Origin: an uncultured Flavobacteriaceae bacterium | GTDB taxonomy: Bacteria > Bacteroidota > Bacteroidia > Flavobacteriales > Flavobacteriaceae | Assembly: GCA_949372605.1 (NCBI GenBank) | Contig: CASIAE010000011.1 | Coordinates: 1-61,197 of the forward strand | Length of the DNA stretch: 61,197 nt | Direction: 5' to 3' | Shown here: positions 8,580 to 18,068 of the stretch, one piece after another | Numbering within the stretch: position 1 is the stretch's first letter | How the letters are laid out: each line of letters opens with the position of its first letter | Program-made: the position numbers and the translations under genes | Notes under the pieces: generated by a model | Seen by the model: the letters and a program-made list of their open reading frames with translations, nothing else | Databases searched by the model: none | What the model was told of the DNA's origin: nothing

Positions 8580-10709
8580 CTACTCTTTGCGCTGAGGTCT
8601 TGGCAATAAAGCTTTTTTGGAAACTTTCTCTTTACGAGTTCTAGAGTCTATTCCAAAATACTTTACATCAAACACATCGCCCATGTTCACAACATCAGAG
8701 ACATTCTCAGTACGTTCCCATGCTAATTCACTTACGTGAAGCAACACTTCGTTTCCTGGTGCATCCAAATATTCAACTACAGCTCCGAAGTCAAGCATCT
8801 TGATTACTTTAACCTGGTAGCTTTCGCCTACTTTTGGTTTGAATAAAATTGAATCTATTTTTGCGATTACAGCATCAATTCCTTCTTGATCGGTTCCTAG
8901 GATTTCAACAATACCTTCTTCAGTGACCGGATCTTCATTAATTACAATGGTAGTTCCTGTTGTTTTTTGAAGTTCTTGAATCACTTTTCCACCAGGTCCG
9001 ATAAGCGCTCCAATAAATTCATTAGGAATCACTCGAGTTACCATTTTTGGAGAGTGTGGTTTCACGTCTGTAGCAGGTTCTGTGATAGTGTCTGTTAGTT
9101 TTTCAAGAATGTGTAGACGACCTGTTCTTGCTTGTTTCAAGGCATTTACAAGAATTTCGTAAGACAATCCTTTAATTTTAATATCCATTTGACAAGCTGT
9201 AATTCCTTCAGAAGTCCCCGTCACTTTAAAATCCATATCTCCTAAGTGATCTTCATCTCCTAAGATATCAGATAATACAGCATAACGGTCTCCATCAGAA
9301 ATTAATCCCATTGCAATTCCAGATACGGGTCTTTTAATTTGCACCCCTGCATCCATCAATGCCATTGTACCAGCACAAACAGTTGCCATTGAAGACGATC
9401 CGTTTGATTCTAAGACTTCAGAAACGACACGAACTGTGTAAGGACAATCCGCTGGGATCATTCTTTTTAAGCCTCTTTGTGCTAAGTTTCCGTGCCCTAC
9501 TTCACGACGCGAAGTTCCTCTTAAAGGTCTTGCTTCACCAGTACAGAAAGGAGGGAAGTTATAGTGTAAGTAAAAATTTTCTTCTCCTTCATAAGAAGGC
9601 ATATCTATTTTATTTGAATCTCTTGAAGTTCCTAGAGTAACAGTTGCTAAGGCTTGTGTTTCTCCACGAGTAAAGATTGAAGATCCGTGTGTAGAAGGTA
9701 AGTAATCGATTTCACACCAAATTGGTCTGATTTCGTCAGTTTTACGTCCATCCAAACGAACACCTTCACTTAAGGTTAATTCACGAACTGCTTCTTTTTC
9801 GGCTTTACTGAAGTATCCGCTCACCAAGTGACCAAATTCTTCATTTTCCTCATCGGTAAAGGAAGCTTTTACTTGTTCTTTTACTTCAGCGAATGCTTTA
9901 CTACGTTCCGCTTTTGAAGTTCCTTTCTTAGCAATGGCATAACATTCGTCATAGACCATATCATGAACACGCTTTTCTAAGTCTTCATTGACTTCAGCAG
10001 TGTCATATTCACGAACTTCTTTTTTCCCAAATCCTTCAGCAAGACGTACCTGCGCTGACACTTGAATTTTAATCGCTTCATGTGCAAACTTAATAGCATT
10101 TGCCATATCTTCTTCAGAAACTTCGTCCATTTCACCTTCTACCATCATCACTGAATCTGCAGAGGCTCCGATCATCATTTCGAGATCAGAATCTGCTAAT
10201 TGTGCACGGCTAGGGTTAATGACGAATTCACCATTAACTCGAGCAACACGTGCTTCAGAAATTGGGCATTCGAATGGGAAATCACTTAATTGAATGGCTG
10301 CGGATGCGGCTAAACCTGCAAGCGCGTCAGGCATCACATCTTCATCATGAGACATCAACTGAATCATAACTTGAGTTTCTGCGTGATAATCTTTAGGAAA
10401 TAATGGACGTAATACACGATCCACTAAACGCATCGTTAAAACTTCACCGTCACTTGGGCGTGCTTCTCTTTTGAAGAATCCACCTGGATAGCGACCTGCT
10501 GCCGCAAATTTCTCGCGGTAATCTACTGTTAAAGGTAGGAAGTTTACATCCGATTGTTTGTAGTTTGAAACCACAGTGCATAACAACATGGCTTTACCCA
10601 TTTGTACGACCACGGATCCATGGGCCTGCTTCGCGAGCTTACCCGTCTCGATGGAGATCTCTCTGCCATCACCAAGGTCAATGACCTCTTTAAATACTTT
10701 TGGTATCAT
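8580..10709 (-). CDS. pnp: polyribonucleotide nucleotidyltransferase (PNPase)
   Basis: This 709-residue exoribonuclease degrades RNA 3' to 5' by phosphorolysis. Two RNase PH-like domains are visible. The first includes [16 protein letters not shown] and [13 protein letters not shown]. The second includes [26 protein letters not shown], and [29 protein letters not shown] domain with [12 protein letters not shown] comes near residue 570, and an S1 domain ([22 protein letters not shown]) closes the protein. It lies downstream of rpsO on the same strand, a classical order. It may be co-transcribed from the rpsO promoter. Confidence 0.97.
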   Translation of the reverse strand: MIPKVFKEVIDLGDGREISIETGKLAKQAHGSVVVQMGKAMLLCTVVSNYKQSDVNFLPLTVDYREKFAAAGRYPGGFFKREARPSDGEVLTMRLVDRVLRPLFPKDYHAETQVMIQLMSHDEDVMPDALAGLAASAAIQLSDFPFECPISEARVARVNGEFVINPSRAQLADSDLEMMIGASADSVMMVEGEMDEVSEEDMANAIKFAHEAIKIQVSAQVRLAEGFGKKEVREYDTAEVNEDLEKRVHDMVYDECYAIAKKGTSKAERSKAFAEVKEQVKASFTDEENEEFGHLVSGYFSKAEKEAVRELTLSEGVRLDGRKTDEIRPIWCEIDYLPSTHGSSIFTRGETQALATVTLGTSRDSNKIDMPSYEGEENFYLHYNFPPFCTGEARPLRGTSRREVGHGNLAQRGLKRMIPADCPYTVRVVSEVLESNGSSSMATVCAGTMALMDAGVQIKRPVSGIAMGLISDGDRYAVLSDILGDEDHLGDMDFKVTGTSEGITACQMDIKIKGLSYEILVNALKQARTGRLHILEKLTDTITEPATDVKPHSPKMVTRVIPNEFIGALIGPGGKVIQELQKTTGTTIVINEDPVTEEGIVEILGTDQEGIDAVIAKIDSILFKPKVGESYQVKVIKMLDFGAVVEYLDAPGNEVLLHVSELAWERTENVSDVVNMGDVFDVKYFGIDSRTRKEKVSKKALLPRPQRKE

Positions 10710-10815
10710 TTTTCATTTTTAGGTTGATAATAACGTTTGTTGTGTGCTGTTAGGCAACCAATGAAAAACTAAGGTTCAGTAGTAAAAAATGCATTAAAGA
10801 ATAAGTAACTTAAAC

Positions 10816-11085
10816 TTATTTTCTAATACCAAGTTCTTTGATGATAGCCCTGTATCTTTCGATATCTTTCGCTTTCAAATAATCCAAAACGTGTCTTCGC
10901 TTTCCAACTAGTTTCACTAGAGAACGCTCCGTGTTATAATCCTTTCGATTATTTTTAAGATGACCTGACAAGTGGTTAATCCTATGAGAAAACAATGCGA
11001 CTTGTCCTTCAGGAGTACCGGTGTCTTTTTCAGATTTTCCGTGTTTTTTGAAAATCGTTTCTTTTACTTCTTTGTTTAAATACAT
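10816..11085 (-). CDS. rpsO: 30S ribosomal protein S15
   Basis: The 89-residue protein has the normal S15 length and motifs: FKKHGKSEKDTGTPEGQVALFSHRINHLSGHLK, then LVGKRRHVLDYLKAKD. It binds the central domain of 16S rRNA early in 30S assembly. It is the first gene of the rpsO-pnp pair and has a well-formed Bacteroidota promoter 47-77 bp upstream of its ATG. A short AATAAGT/ACTTATT hairpin overlaps its stop codon and may reduce read-through into pnp. Confidence 0.97.
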   Translation of the reverse strand: MYLNKEVKETIFKKHGKSEKDTGTPEGQVALFSHRINHLSGHLKNNRKDYNTERSLVKLVGKRRHVLDYLKAKDIERYRAIIKELGIRK

Positions 11086-11131
11086 GCCAATATTATTTTT
11101 AAATGATTTTTATGTATGCAATTTTGCGGTG

Positions 11132-11162
11132 CAAATATAATGTTAATTAGATGATATACAAT
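11132..11162 (-). promoter_or_regulatory. Bacteroidota-type promoter for rpsO-pnp
   Basis: Read on the minus strand, a -7 box TATATTTG (11139-11132) fits the TAnnTTTG consensus exactly. It is preceded by TTG (11161-11159) with a 19-base spacer, the usual distance for the -33 element. Transcription would start about 40 bases before the rpsO ATG. Confidence 0.75.
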
Positions 11163-11174
11163 CTTTGTAACGAA

Positions 11175-12032
11175 TTAATCCCTAAGGGGTTGATTTAAGA
11201 TCAGATCGAGATAGTGATTGATTTTATTTTTTAATTGTTTTCTGTGACAAATAAAATCAAGAAAACCTTTTTCTAGTAAAAACTCACTCCTTTGAAATCC
11301 TTTTGGTAATTCCTTACCCGTTGTGTCTTTTACAACCCTAGGGCCAGCAAAAGCAATCAATGCGTTAGGTTCAGCAATGTTTATGTCACCAAGCATGGCA
11401 AAAGAGGCGGTTGTTCCTCCTGTGGTTGGATCAGTACACAAGGAGACATATGGGATTTTAGCTTCAGACAATTCTGCTAATTTTGCAGAGGTTTTAGCCA
11501 ACTGCATTAATGAATTAGCAGCTTCCATCATTCTTGCTCCCCCAGACTTTGAAATGATAATCAACGGAATCTTGTTTTTTAAGGCATGAGTTGCAGCACG
11601 TACAATTTTCTCACCTACAACAGACCCCATTGATCCGCCAATAAAAGTGAAATCCATGGCGGCTATTACGATGTCTTTTCCTTTAGAATTTCCAACAGCA
11701 GTTCTAATCGCATCATTTAATCCTGTCTTCTTGTGTGCATCTTTAAGACGGTCTATATATTTCTTAGAATCCTTAAATTTTAAAAAATCTTTTGAACGAA
11801 GTTTTTCATCCAATTCTACAAATTCATTGTCATCGAAAAGTATTTCAAAGTACTCTTTACTCCCAATGTGAACGTGGTAATCATCCTCGGGCGAGACGTA
11901 AGCATTGTTTGCCAACTCGTGTGTTTCAACAATCTTACCGGTGGGAGTTTTATACCAAAGACCTTTGGGAGTATCTTTTTTCTCTTCCGTTGTGGTTTGA
12001 ATTCCTTTTTCACTTCTTTTGAACCAACTCAT
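11175..12032 (-). CDS. accD: acetyl-CoA carboxylase carboxyltransferase subunit beta
   Basis: The 285-residue protein is the beta half of the carboxyltransferase that moves CO2 from carboxybiotin to acetyl-CoA, the first step of fatty acid synthesis. Crotonase-fold motifs include [31 protein letters not shown] and [12 protein letters not shown]. The N-terminal segment (residues 25-60) aligns by position with the usual zinc ribbon, GLWYK.P.GK then YVSPEDDYH. None of the four Cys is present: Thr, Gly, Ser and acidic residues occupy those places. I believe this cysteine loss occurs in other flavobacteria, but I could not check. Confidence 0.95.
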   Translation of the reverse strand: MSWFKRSEKGIQTTTEEKKDTPKGLWYKTPTGKIVETHELANNAYVSPEDDYHVHIGSKEYFEILFDDNEFVELDEKLRSKDFLKFKDSKKYIDRLKDAHKKTGLNDAIRTAVGNSKGKDIVIAAMDFTFIGGSMGSVVGEKIVRAATHALKNKIPLIIISKSGGARMMEAANSLMQLAKTSAKLAELSEAKIPYVSLCTDPTTGGTTASFAMLGDINIAEPNALIAFAGPRVVKDTTGKELPKGFQRSEFLLEKGFLDFICHRKQLKNKINHYLDLILNQPLRD

Positions 12033-12068
12033 AGACTAAAAATTTAAATTCAAATATTTTAAAAAGAA

Positions 12069-13139
12069 TTAATCAAGGGTGTTGACATTATTCAAATCTT
12101 CAAAAGCCTTTTTCAATCTGTTTTTAAAAGTCACTTCTCCAGAACGCAACCATTTTCTGGGATCGTAGTATTTCTTATTTGGAACATCAGCACCATCTGG
12201 ATTTCCGATTTGTGTTTTCAAATAATCAATATTATCAACCATATAATCACGAATTCCTTCAGTGTATGCGTATTGAAGATCGGTATCGATATTCATCTTA
12301 ATAACGCCATAACCAATGGATTCTCTGATTTCCTCATGTGTAGAACCGGAACCTCCGTGAAAAACGAAATCTACAGTGTTTTCAGGTATATTGAATTTTT
12401 CAGAAATAAATTCCTGAGAATTTTTCAAGATTTTCGGGGTCAATTTTACATTACCTGGTTTGTATACTCCATGTACATTTCCAAAGGCAGCAGCAACTGT
12501 AAATTGTGGACTTACCTTACTTAGTTCTTCATAAGCATAGGCAACTTCATCAGGTTGCGTATATAATTTAGAGACATCAATATCACTATTATCTACTCCA
12601 TCTTCTTCTCCTCCAGTAACACCAAGTTCAATTTCTAGGGTCATTCCCATTTTGGACATACGCTCCAAATAGGTTTTACAAATTTCGATATTTTCTTCTA
12701 ATGGCTCTTCAGAAAGATCAATCATGTGAGAGCTAAAAAGAGATTTACCTGTTTCATTGTAAAAAATTTCTCCAGCATCCAAGAGACCGTCAATCCAAGG
12801 TAAAAGTTTCTTGGCACAGTGATCTGTGTGAAGAATTACTTTAGCTCCGTAGTGTTTTGCAAGTTCATGAACGTGTTTTGCTCCTGCGACTGCTCCAGTA
12901 ATTGCAGCTTGTTCATTTTCATTTGAAAGTCCTTTCCCAGCGTTGAATTGTGCCCCTCCGTTAGAAAACTGTATTATGACAGGGCTGTTTAGTTCTGCTG
13001 CGGTTTCTAAAACAGCGTTTATAGAATTACTACCAATAACATTTACTGCAGGTAGTGCAAAAGCTTTTTCCTTTGCTAATTTAAATAGTTCTTGTACTTT
13101 TAATCCTGTTAGTACACCAGATTGGAATTTCAAATTCAT
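12069..13139 (-). CDS. fbaA: class II fructose-bisphosphate aldolase
   Basis: This 356-residue zinc enzyme cleaves fructose-1,6-bisphosphate to dihydroxyacetone phosphate and glyceraldehyde-3-phosphate in glycolysis and runs the reverse in gluconeogenesis. It shows AFALPAVNVIGSNSINAVLETA and LHTDHCAKKLLPWIDGLL with metal-binding His. MTLEIELGVTGGEEDGVD, FGNVHGVYKPGN and VFHGGSGST follow, as in E. coli FbaA. Length matches the family. A TACTTTTG -7 box lies 22-30 bases upstream of the start. Confidence 0.97.
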   Translation of the reverse strand: MNLKFQSGVLTGLKVQELFKLAKEKAFALPAVNVIGSNSINAVLETAAELNSPVIIQFSNGGAQFNAGKGLSNENEQAAITGAVAGAKHVHELAKHYGAKVILHTDHCAKKLLPWIDGLLDAGEIFYNETGKSLFSSHMIDLSEEPLEENIEICKTYLERMSKMGMTLEIELGVTGGEEDGVDNSDIDVSKLYTQPDEVAYAYEELSKVSPQFTVAAAFGNVHGVYKPGNVKLTPKILKNSQEFISEKFNIPENTVDFVFHGGSGSTHEEIRESIGYGVIKMNIDTDLQYAYTEGIRDYMVDNIDYLKTQIGNPDGADVPNKKYYDPRKWLRSGEVTFKNRLKKAFEDLNNVNTLD

Positions 13140-13161
13140 TGTATCTTTAGATTTAATCCCA

Positions 13162-13169
13162 CAAAAGTA
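13162..13169 (-). promoter_or_regulatory. -7 promoter box for fbaA
   Basis: On the minus strand TACTTTTG fits TAnnTTTG exactly and lies about 23 bases before the fbaA ATG. I see no clear -33 TTTG at the normal distance, so the call rests on one box. Confidence 0.5.
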
Positions 13170-13184
13170 TCAAACTTTTTGATT

Positions 13185-15758
13185 TTAAAATGGATAATTT
13201 ATACCGATATTAAAAACAGCACTTTTAATTGAATAATCTCCTCCCCATCTGAGGGATTTTGACAATGCGGGATTGTGGGTTTTAAATCCTGTGTCAAGCC
13301 GAAAGACAAAAAAGTTAAAGTCATAACGAAGTCCAAATCCAGTTCCTACAGCAATTTCATTTAAATCTTTTAGTCCATCAAACCTAGACGCAGGATCATC
13401 GAAATCATCTAGAACATTCCAGATATTACCAGCGTCAATAAACAAGGCTCCTTTTATTTTTCTTACAATGGGGAATCGATACTCTAAGTTGAAGGAGAGT
13501 TTAAAGTTTGCTTCATTAAATTCGTTTAAGTTGTTGCTGCTTCCTGGTCCTAATCGATAAGCCCTCCAAGCCCTATTGTCATTTGACCCTCCCGAAAAGT
13601 AAGAGCGCGAAAAAGGAATACTCTGTGCGTTACCAAACGGGATTGCGATTCCTCCAAATGCTCTAAAAGCAAGTACGCTGTTTACTGAGGTTTGCCAGTG
13701 TTTTATAAAATTTAATTCAGTTTTTATGTGTTGTGAGGGAGCCACGCCGTCAATTTCATATTGACCCAATTCGTTTTTGTCTGCACCACTGAATTTTAAT
13801 ACTTGATTGAGAAGACTTCCTACCATGCTAAGTTTCCCTTGTAGTTGAAAAAAAGATTCATCCAGAATACTCTCTTGACTGTTGTAATTAATTCCGAGTG
13901 AAGACCCAATAATAAGGTTATTGGCTGTCAGACGATTCTGTCTTTCTCTTATTCGGTTGACATCCTGGTATTGCAAATCCTCTGGGGTCAATTCAGTTTT
14001 ACCGCTTAAAACTTCATCAATAAAAGTAATAGCACCCTCTGGTATTTTTAGATTTAAATCAGTATTAATATTACTGGAATTATTGTTGTATTGTCCAGCA
14101 ATACCGTTCAGTTTGTCAAAAGAATTTCGATAGACATTAAAATAATTACTCGTATTTTGATTATTAATAAACTCAAGATCAATTATTTTGAAACTTACTT
14201 TTGCCATTTTGTTGGGCCCCCATTTCACCTGATAACTACTCCCAAAATATTGTTTGTCCAAACCGATGTTTTGTTGAAGCGAAGCTCCTAAAGTGACGTC
14301 AGTCGTTGGATTCATCCTTTTAGGGATGATACTTTCCAAGTTGATTGGAAATAAAATCCTTGGAATTCTGAGCTTAATGTCAGCTCCAAGCTCATAAAGG
14401 TTGAATAGTTCACTACTAATGGAAGCAATATCACTTGAGGAGCCAAGTGTATTTTTAGCACTTATTTCTAGGGTCTCCGCTCCTCTAAAAATATTTCGAA
14501 TGGCAAATGAGGTTCCAAGTGAAATTCCAAAATCTTGTATATTAGAATGAGAAAGATCCAAATCAAAGGCCATAGAAAATCTTTTCTTTGGGTTAAGGTA
14601 GATGTTGGCCAATAAGTCCGAGGAGTCTTGACTCAGAAGAGAATAACTGATACTCGGATATTTGAAGTTTCTCAAATTAGAGATGTAACGGTAGGTTAGT
14701 GATCTTTCCAAATCACTGTAGGGACTGTCTTTTTTTATGAATATAACTTCAGTTAAGGCCTTAGGCCTGTATTTTAATTTGCCTTTAAAAAAAATAGTAT
14801 AATCTTCATAATCAAGACTGTCAGTGTAGGAGGAAAGTTGACCCAATTCTCCTGAGCTATTCACATAAAGTCTGATTTTTTTTATTTTATGGATCAAGTA
14901 GGGAACTGATTTTAGGGTGTCATTTTCTCTTTTTTGAAGATTGGCGATCTCGATAATTACTGGAATTTTTGAATCAAACCCTGTGCTGTCTATAGCAGCA
15001 GTAAACTTGAGACTGTTCTGTTGAAAATTATAAACCCCATTGTTTCTAAAATAATTAATCAATCGAGATCTCTCGGCCTCAAATCGATCAATCTCAAAAG
15101 GATCACCAGAGTTAATGATCTGATTTTTAGAAGCATTTTGGTAAAGAGAATCCAGCGAAGGCGAAGCAATATTTCTTGAAATACTGTCAATTGTATATTG
15201 TTTGTAAGTCTTAATGTGATATTCAGCAGTTACTTTTTGTTTGGGAAGTATAGTTTTTTCTACCGAGACGTGGGTGTCAAAATAGCCCTTATTTTTGAAG
15301 TATTGTTCAAAACGTTTTGTATTTTCAATTATCACACTATTATCCAAAAGAACTGGTATTTCCCCAGAACTTTTCAACCAATTGTTAAATTTACCTTTAT
15401 ATCGTTTAAGTTCCTTTACTTGTTTTGCAGACAATAATTTTTCCAAACGAGATTTCCGCTTTGGTTTTTTGAGTAACCAAGTATCAAAAATCGAATCAGG
15501 GTATGGGTTAGCAAGGTTATAGAGATGAAATTTTAAAGGAATCCCAAATACTTTACTGTTTGGTTGATCAACAAATAATAAGTTGAGGGGATCTTTTTTT
15601 AATAGCTGTTCATTTTTAATTACAACATTTCGATCTAGCAAGTACTTGTCTCCAATAATATCTTGAGTGCTTCGACAACCAATAATTGTCAGGCAGAAAC
15701 AAAACAGAATGATTAACTTTGGTGGAGGATAATTCAATTTAGAAAGATTAAAACTCAA
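13185..15758 (-). CDS. TamL-like BamA-superfamily outer membrane lipoprotein
   Basis: The 857-residue protein has a signal ending in the lipobox IIGC (Cys about residue 28). POTRA-like segments follow, then a C-terminal BamA/TamA-type beta barrel. The barrel contains SYFSGGSNDNRAWRAYRLGPGS near residue 710 and ends FNIGINYPF. A lipidated member of this superfamily fits TamL of Bacteroidota, which works with TamB in envelope biogenesis. No TamB gene is seen here. The neighbourhood (this gene, SpoU methyltransferase, PorT, UbiE) is, as I recall, conserved in flavobacteria. It is divergent from the methyltransferase with 15 bp between start codons. Confidence 0.88.
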   Translation of the reverse strand: MSFNLSKLNYPPPKLIILFCFCLTIIGCRSTQDIIGDKYLLDRNVVIKNEQLLKKDPLNLLFVDQPNSKVFGIPLKFHLYNLANPYPDSIFDTWLLKKPKRKSRLEKLLSAKQVKELKRYKGKFNNWLKSSGEIPVLLDNSVIIENTKRFEQYFKNKGYFDTHVSVEKTILPKQKVTAEYHIKTYKQYTIDSISRNIASPSLDSLYQNASKNQIINSGDPFEIDRFEAERSRLINYFRNNGVYNFQQNSLKFTAAIDSTGFDSKIPVIIEIANLQKRENDTLKSVPYLIHKIKKIRLYVNSSGELGQLSSYTDSLDYEDYTIFFKGKLKYRPKALTEVIFIKKDSPYSDLERSLTYRYISNLRNFKYPSISYSLLSQDSSDLLANIYLNPKKRFSMAFDLDLSHSNIQDFGISLGTSFAIRNIFRGAETLEISAKNTLGSSSDIASISSELFNLYELGADIKLRIPRILFPINLESIIPKRMNPTTDVTLGASLQQNIGLDKQYFGSSYQVKWGPNKMAKVSFKIIDLEFINNQNTSNYFNVYRNSFDKLNGIAGQYNNNSSNINTDLNLKIPEGAITFIDEVLSGKTELTPEDLQYQDVNRIRERQNRLTANNLIIGSSLGINYNSQESILDESFFQLQGKLSMVGSLLNQVLKFSGADKNELGQYEIDGVAPSQHIKTELNFIKHWQTSVNSVLAFRAFGGIAIPFGNAQSIPFSRSYFSGGSNDNRAWRAYRLGPGSSNNLNEFNEANFKLSFNLEYRFPIVRKIKGALFIDAGNIWNVLDDFDDPASRFDGLKDLNEIAVGTGFGLRYDFNFFVFRLDTGFKTHNPALSKSLRWGGDYSIKSAVFNIGINYPF

Positions 15759-15773
15759 AAGTACATCATTTGA

Positions 15774-16487
15774 ATGTTAAGCAAAAATGAACTAAAACAA
15801 ATCCGACAATTGGCGAGCAAAAAGTATCGTTCAAAAACTGGACTTTTTGTTGCAGAAGGTATTAAAGTGGTTCGCGAATTTTGTGATTCAGGATGGAAGC
15901 CTCAAGTGGTATATAGCGTAAACGAATTAGATTTTGTTTCCTTTACAAAAGTTGATAAAGCTACATTAGATAAAATTACACACTTTTCAACGGCAAGTTC
16001 TATATTGGCTATTTTTAAATTACCAGGAGAAAAAGAATATTCATCTGATGAATTTTCTGTTGCGCTAGATTCGATTTCCGACCCAGGGAATTTGGGAACT
16101 ATCATTCGTTTGTGTGACTGGTTTGGTATTAAAAATATTATCTGTAGTAATGACACCGTAGATTGTTTTAACCCAAAGGTGGTTCAGTCAACCATGGGTT
16201 CAATTGCTAGAGTGAACTGTTATTATTGTGATTTAAAAGCATTTTTGAGTAACCATACGACTCCTATATATGGAGCGTGTTTGGAAGGAATCCCATATTA
16301 TACTCAAGATTTTGATGCCAAGGGTTTGCTTGTGATGGGGAGTGAATCGCATGGAATCAGTCCCAAAATTGAAAAACTATTAAATAAAAAGATTACCATT
16401 CCGCCAGCTTCTGATGGGGCTCATCCAGAAAGTTTGAATGTAGCTGTGGCAACCGCCATTATTCTTGGTGAAATTTATCGTCCTTAA
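15774..16487 (+). CDS. TrmH/SpoU-family RNA 2'-O-methyltransferase
   Basis: This 237-residue SPOUT enzyme should use S-adenosylmethionine to methylate a ribose in rRNA or tRNA. The N-terminal part (KNELKQIRQLASKKYRSKTGLFVAEG) is the SpoU substrate-binding domain. The C-terminal part has SDPGNLGTIIRLCDWFGI (motif 1), MGSESHGIS (motif 2) and ESLNVAVATAIILGE (motif 3). The target nucleotide is unknown. It is convergent with porT, with 15 bp between the stops. Confidence 0.92.
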   Translation: MLSKNELKQIRQLASKKYRSKTGLFVAEGIKVVREFCDSGWKPQVVYSVNELDFVSFTKVDKATLDKITHFSTASSILAIFKLPGEKEYSSDEFSVALDSISDPGNLGTIIRLCDWFGIKNIICSNDTVDCFNPKVVQSTMGSIARVNCYYCDLKAFLSNHTTPIYGACLEGIPYYTQDFDAKGLLVMGSESHGISPKIEKLLNKKITIPPASDGAHPESLNVAVATAIILGEIYRP

Positions 16488-16502
16488 ATCAAAAAATCAC
16501 TT

Positions 16503-17249
16503 TTACTCAAATGTTAAGTTGACAATAAAGCCTCTACTTAACATTTCATTGATTTTTCCGGTCCATGGACTATCACCGTTCGAAGGGTTGTCAGGAATCA
16601 GTTCGTTTTGCAATGAGAAAACACCTCGAATTGAAGGAGAAAATTTAAAGTAAAGCAAATAAAAGTCAAAGCCAAAGCCCAATTCATAATTATAACTTTG
16701 TTTGACCGTTTTAAAAACTTGACTAAAGTTGTCGTCAACATTCTTGTTGTTGCTCGCTAAATTAAAATCAGTAGATACTCCAACGACTAAGAATGGTCTG
16801 AAATTATTGATCCTAGCAGCATTTATTTTTAAGATTAAAGGCAGGTGAATGTATGTAGATTCCACTTCTCTTTTGCGATCAGACTCCTTGGTGAAGATCG
16901 TAAACTCAGGATAGAGTAAACTTCGTTTTGAGTAGAATAATCCGGGTTCAAATCTCAAGTTAAAAAAATTATTAATTCTAAGATCTCCTACCAAGCCAAC
17001 GTTAAAACCAGTTGAAGAAGTCACCTCGATGTCTGGATATTTTTCCCTATAATAGTTGTCCTCGTAAATGAATTTGAAATCATAGGAGTTAAAACCTACA
17101 TAGTAACCGTAATGAATTGGCTTTTGATCGAAATTAGGTAAGTTGGTAACTCTTTCCCGTATTGTTGGGTATTGGGCAAAGATGAGTTTTCCTGTTATTA
17201 GGAAAGTAAATAAAACAATCTTAAAGGGGCTAATTTGATTTTTTTGCAC
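16503..17249 (-). CDS. porT: PorT-like outer membrane barrel protein
   Basis: The 248-residue protein has a signal peptide (about residues 1-25, ending IFAQ). A small beta barrel follows, with repeated amphipathic strands (VGFNSYDFKFIYED, FNLRFEPGLFYSKR, YELGFGFDFYLLYFKFSPSIRG) and a C-terminal strand ending NLTFE. Length, position behind ubiE and the HYGYYVGFN opening fit PorT/SprT, a protein required for type IX secretion in Bacteroidota. Its start overlaps the end of ubiE by 20 bp, so the two are translated from one message. General porin-family membership is sure; the PorT assignment is strongly supported by context. Confidence 0.82.
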   Translation of the reverse strand: MQKNQISPFKIVLFTFLITGKLIFAQYPTIRERVTNLPNFDQKPIHYGYYVGFNSYDFKFIYEDNYYREKYPDIEVTSSTGFNVGLVGDLRINNFFNLRFEPGLFYSKRSLLYPEFTIFTKESDRKREVESTYIHLPLILKINAARINNFRPFLVVGVSTDFNLASNNKNVDDNFSQVFKTVKQSYNYELGFGFDFYLLYFKFSPSIRGVFSLQNELIPDNPSNGDSPWTGKINEMLSRGFIVNLTFE

Positions 17250-17964
17250 AGTAAATTGAAGTAACCCCTAAGGTTTGTGGGAAATCCTTCACTTCTATAA
17301 ACCCATTTTTTAGTAAAATATTGTTGAAGACCTTTCCAAAAGGAAAAGCAGCCGCTGAATCTGATAAATATCGGTATGCTGCTTTGTCTTTTGAAAAAAG
17401 TGATCCTAAGATTGGTAGAATCTTTTGGGTATAGAATATATAAAATTGTTTCATTGGAAAGTTTTCGGGAATAGCAGTTTCTAATATAACCAAATTTCCT
17501 CCAGGACGTAAAACCCTATAAATTTCTTGAAGTCCTTTGTCAAGATTTTCAAAGTTTCTTACGCCAAATGCAACAGTAACAGCATCAAAATAATCGTCAT
17601 TGTAATCCAAATCCTCACTGTCTCCAATAACCATTTTTATAACCTTATCCATCCCTTTGGAAGTGATTTTTTGCTTTCCAATTTCAAGCATTCCAGGAGA
17701 AATATCCAATCCAATGATTTCTTCGGCATGGGTTTTAGTCAATTCAATCGCTAGATCTGCTGTACCAGTTGCAATGTCAAGTATTTTTTTTGGTTTTTCA
17801 GGGATTAAATAGGAAACAACATTTTTGCGCCAACGAACATCAATTCCACCAGAAATGACTCTGTTAAGCATGTCATAGTCTTTTGAAATACCGTCAAACA
17901 TTTGACGGACTTGTTTTTTTTTATTTTCTTTTTGATTCTTATAGGGAACTACTTGTTTTTTCAT
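17230..17964 (-). CDS. ubiE: demethylmenaquinone methyltransferase
   Basis: The 244-residue class I methyltransferase adds the C-methyl group in the last step of menaquinone synthesis; menaquinone is the expected quinone in Flavobacteriaceae. Motifs are MFDGISKDYDMLNRVISGG near residue 22, ILDIATGTADLAIEL for SAM binding, GLDISPGMLEIG, and AFGVRNFENLDKGLQEIYRVLRPGG. FSKDKAAYRYLSDSAAAFP follows. All are diagnostic of UbiE/MenG. A TATCTTTG -7-like box ends 6 bases before the ATG, which would give an almost leaderless message. Confidence 0.96.
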   Translation of the reverse strand: MKKQVVPYKNQKENKKKQVRQMFDGISKDYDMLNRVISGGIDVRWRKNVVSYLIPEKPKKILDIATGTADLAIELTKTHAEEIIGLDISPGMLEIGKQKITSKGMDKVIKMVIGDSEDLDYNDDYFDAVTVAFGVRNFENLDKGLQEIYRVLRPGGNLVILETAIPENFPMKQFYIFYTQKILPILGSLFSKDKAAYRYLSDSAAAFPFGKVFNNILLKNGFIEVKDFPQTLGVTSIYCAKKSN

Positions 17965-18068
17965 CTGCTACAAAGATAAAATAAAAGTATTGGTTCTCTA
18001 TTTGTCAGATTTAAAAATAGAAGCTAATAGGAATTTGTATATTTACGCCAAGTTTCCGAACTTAAATT

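Noticed and set aside
12210-12524. 104-codon plus-strand ORF opposite fbaA
   Set aside because: It is entirely within a well-conserved aldolase gene and has no protein-like features of its own.
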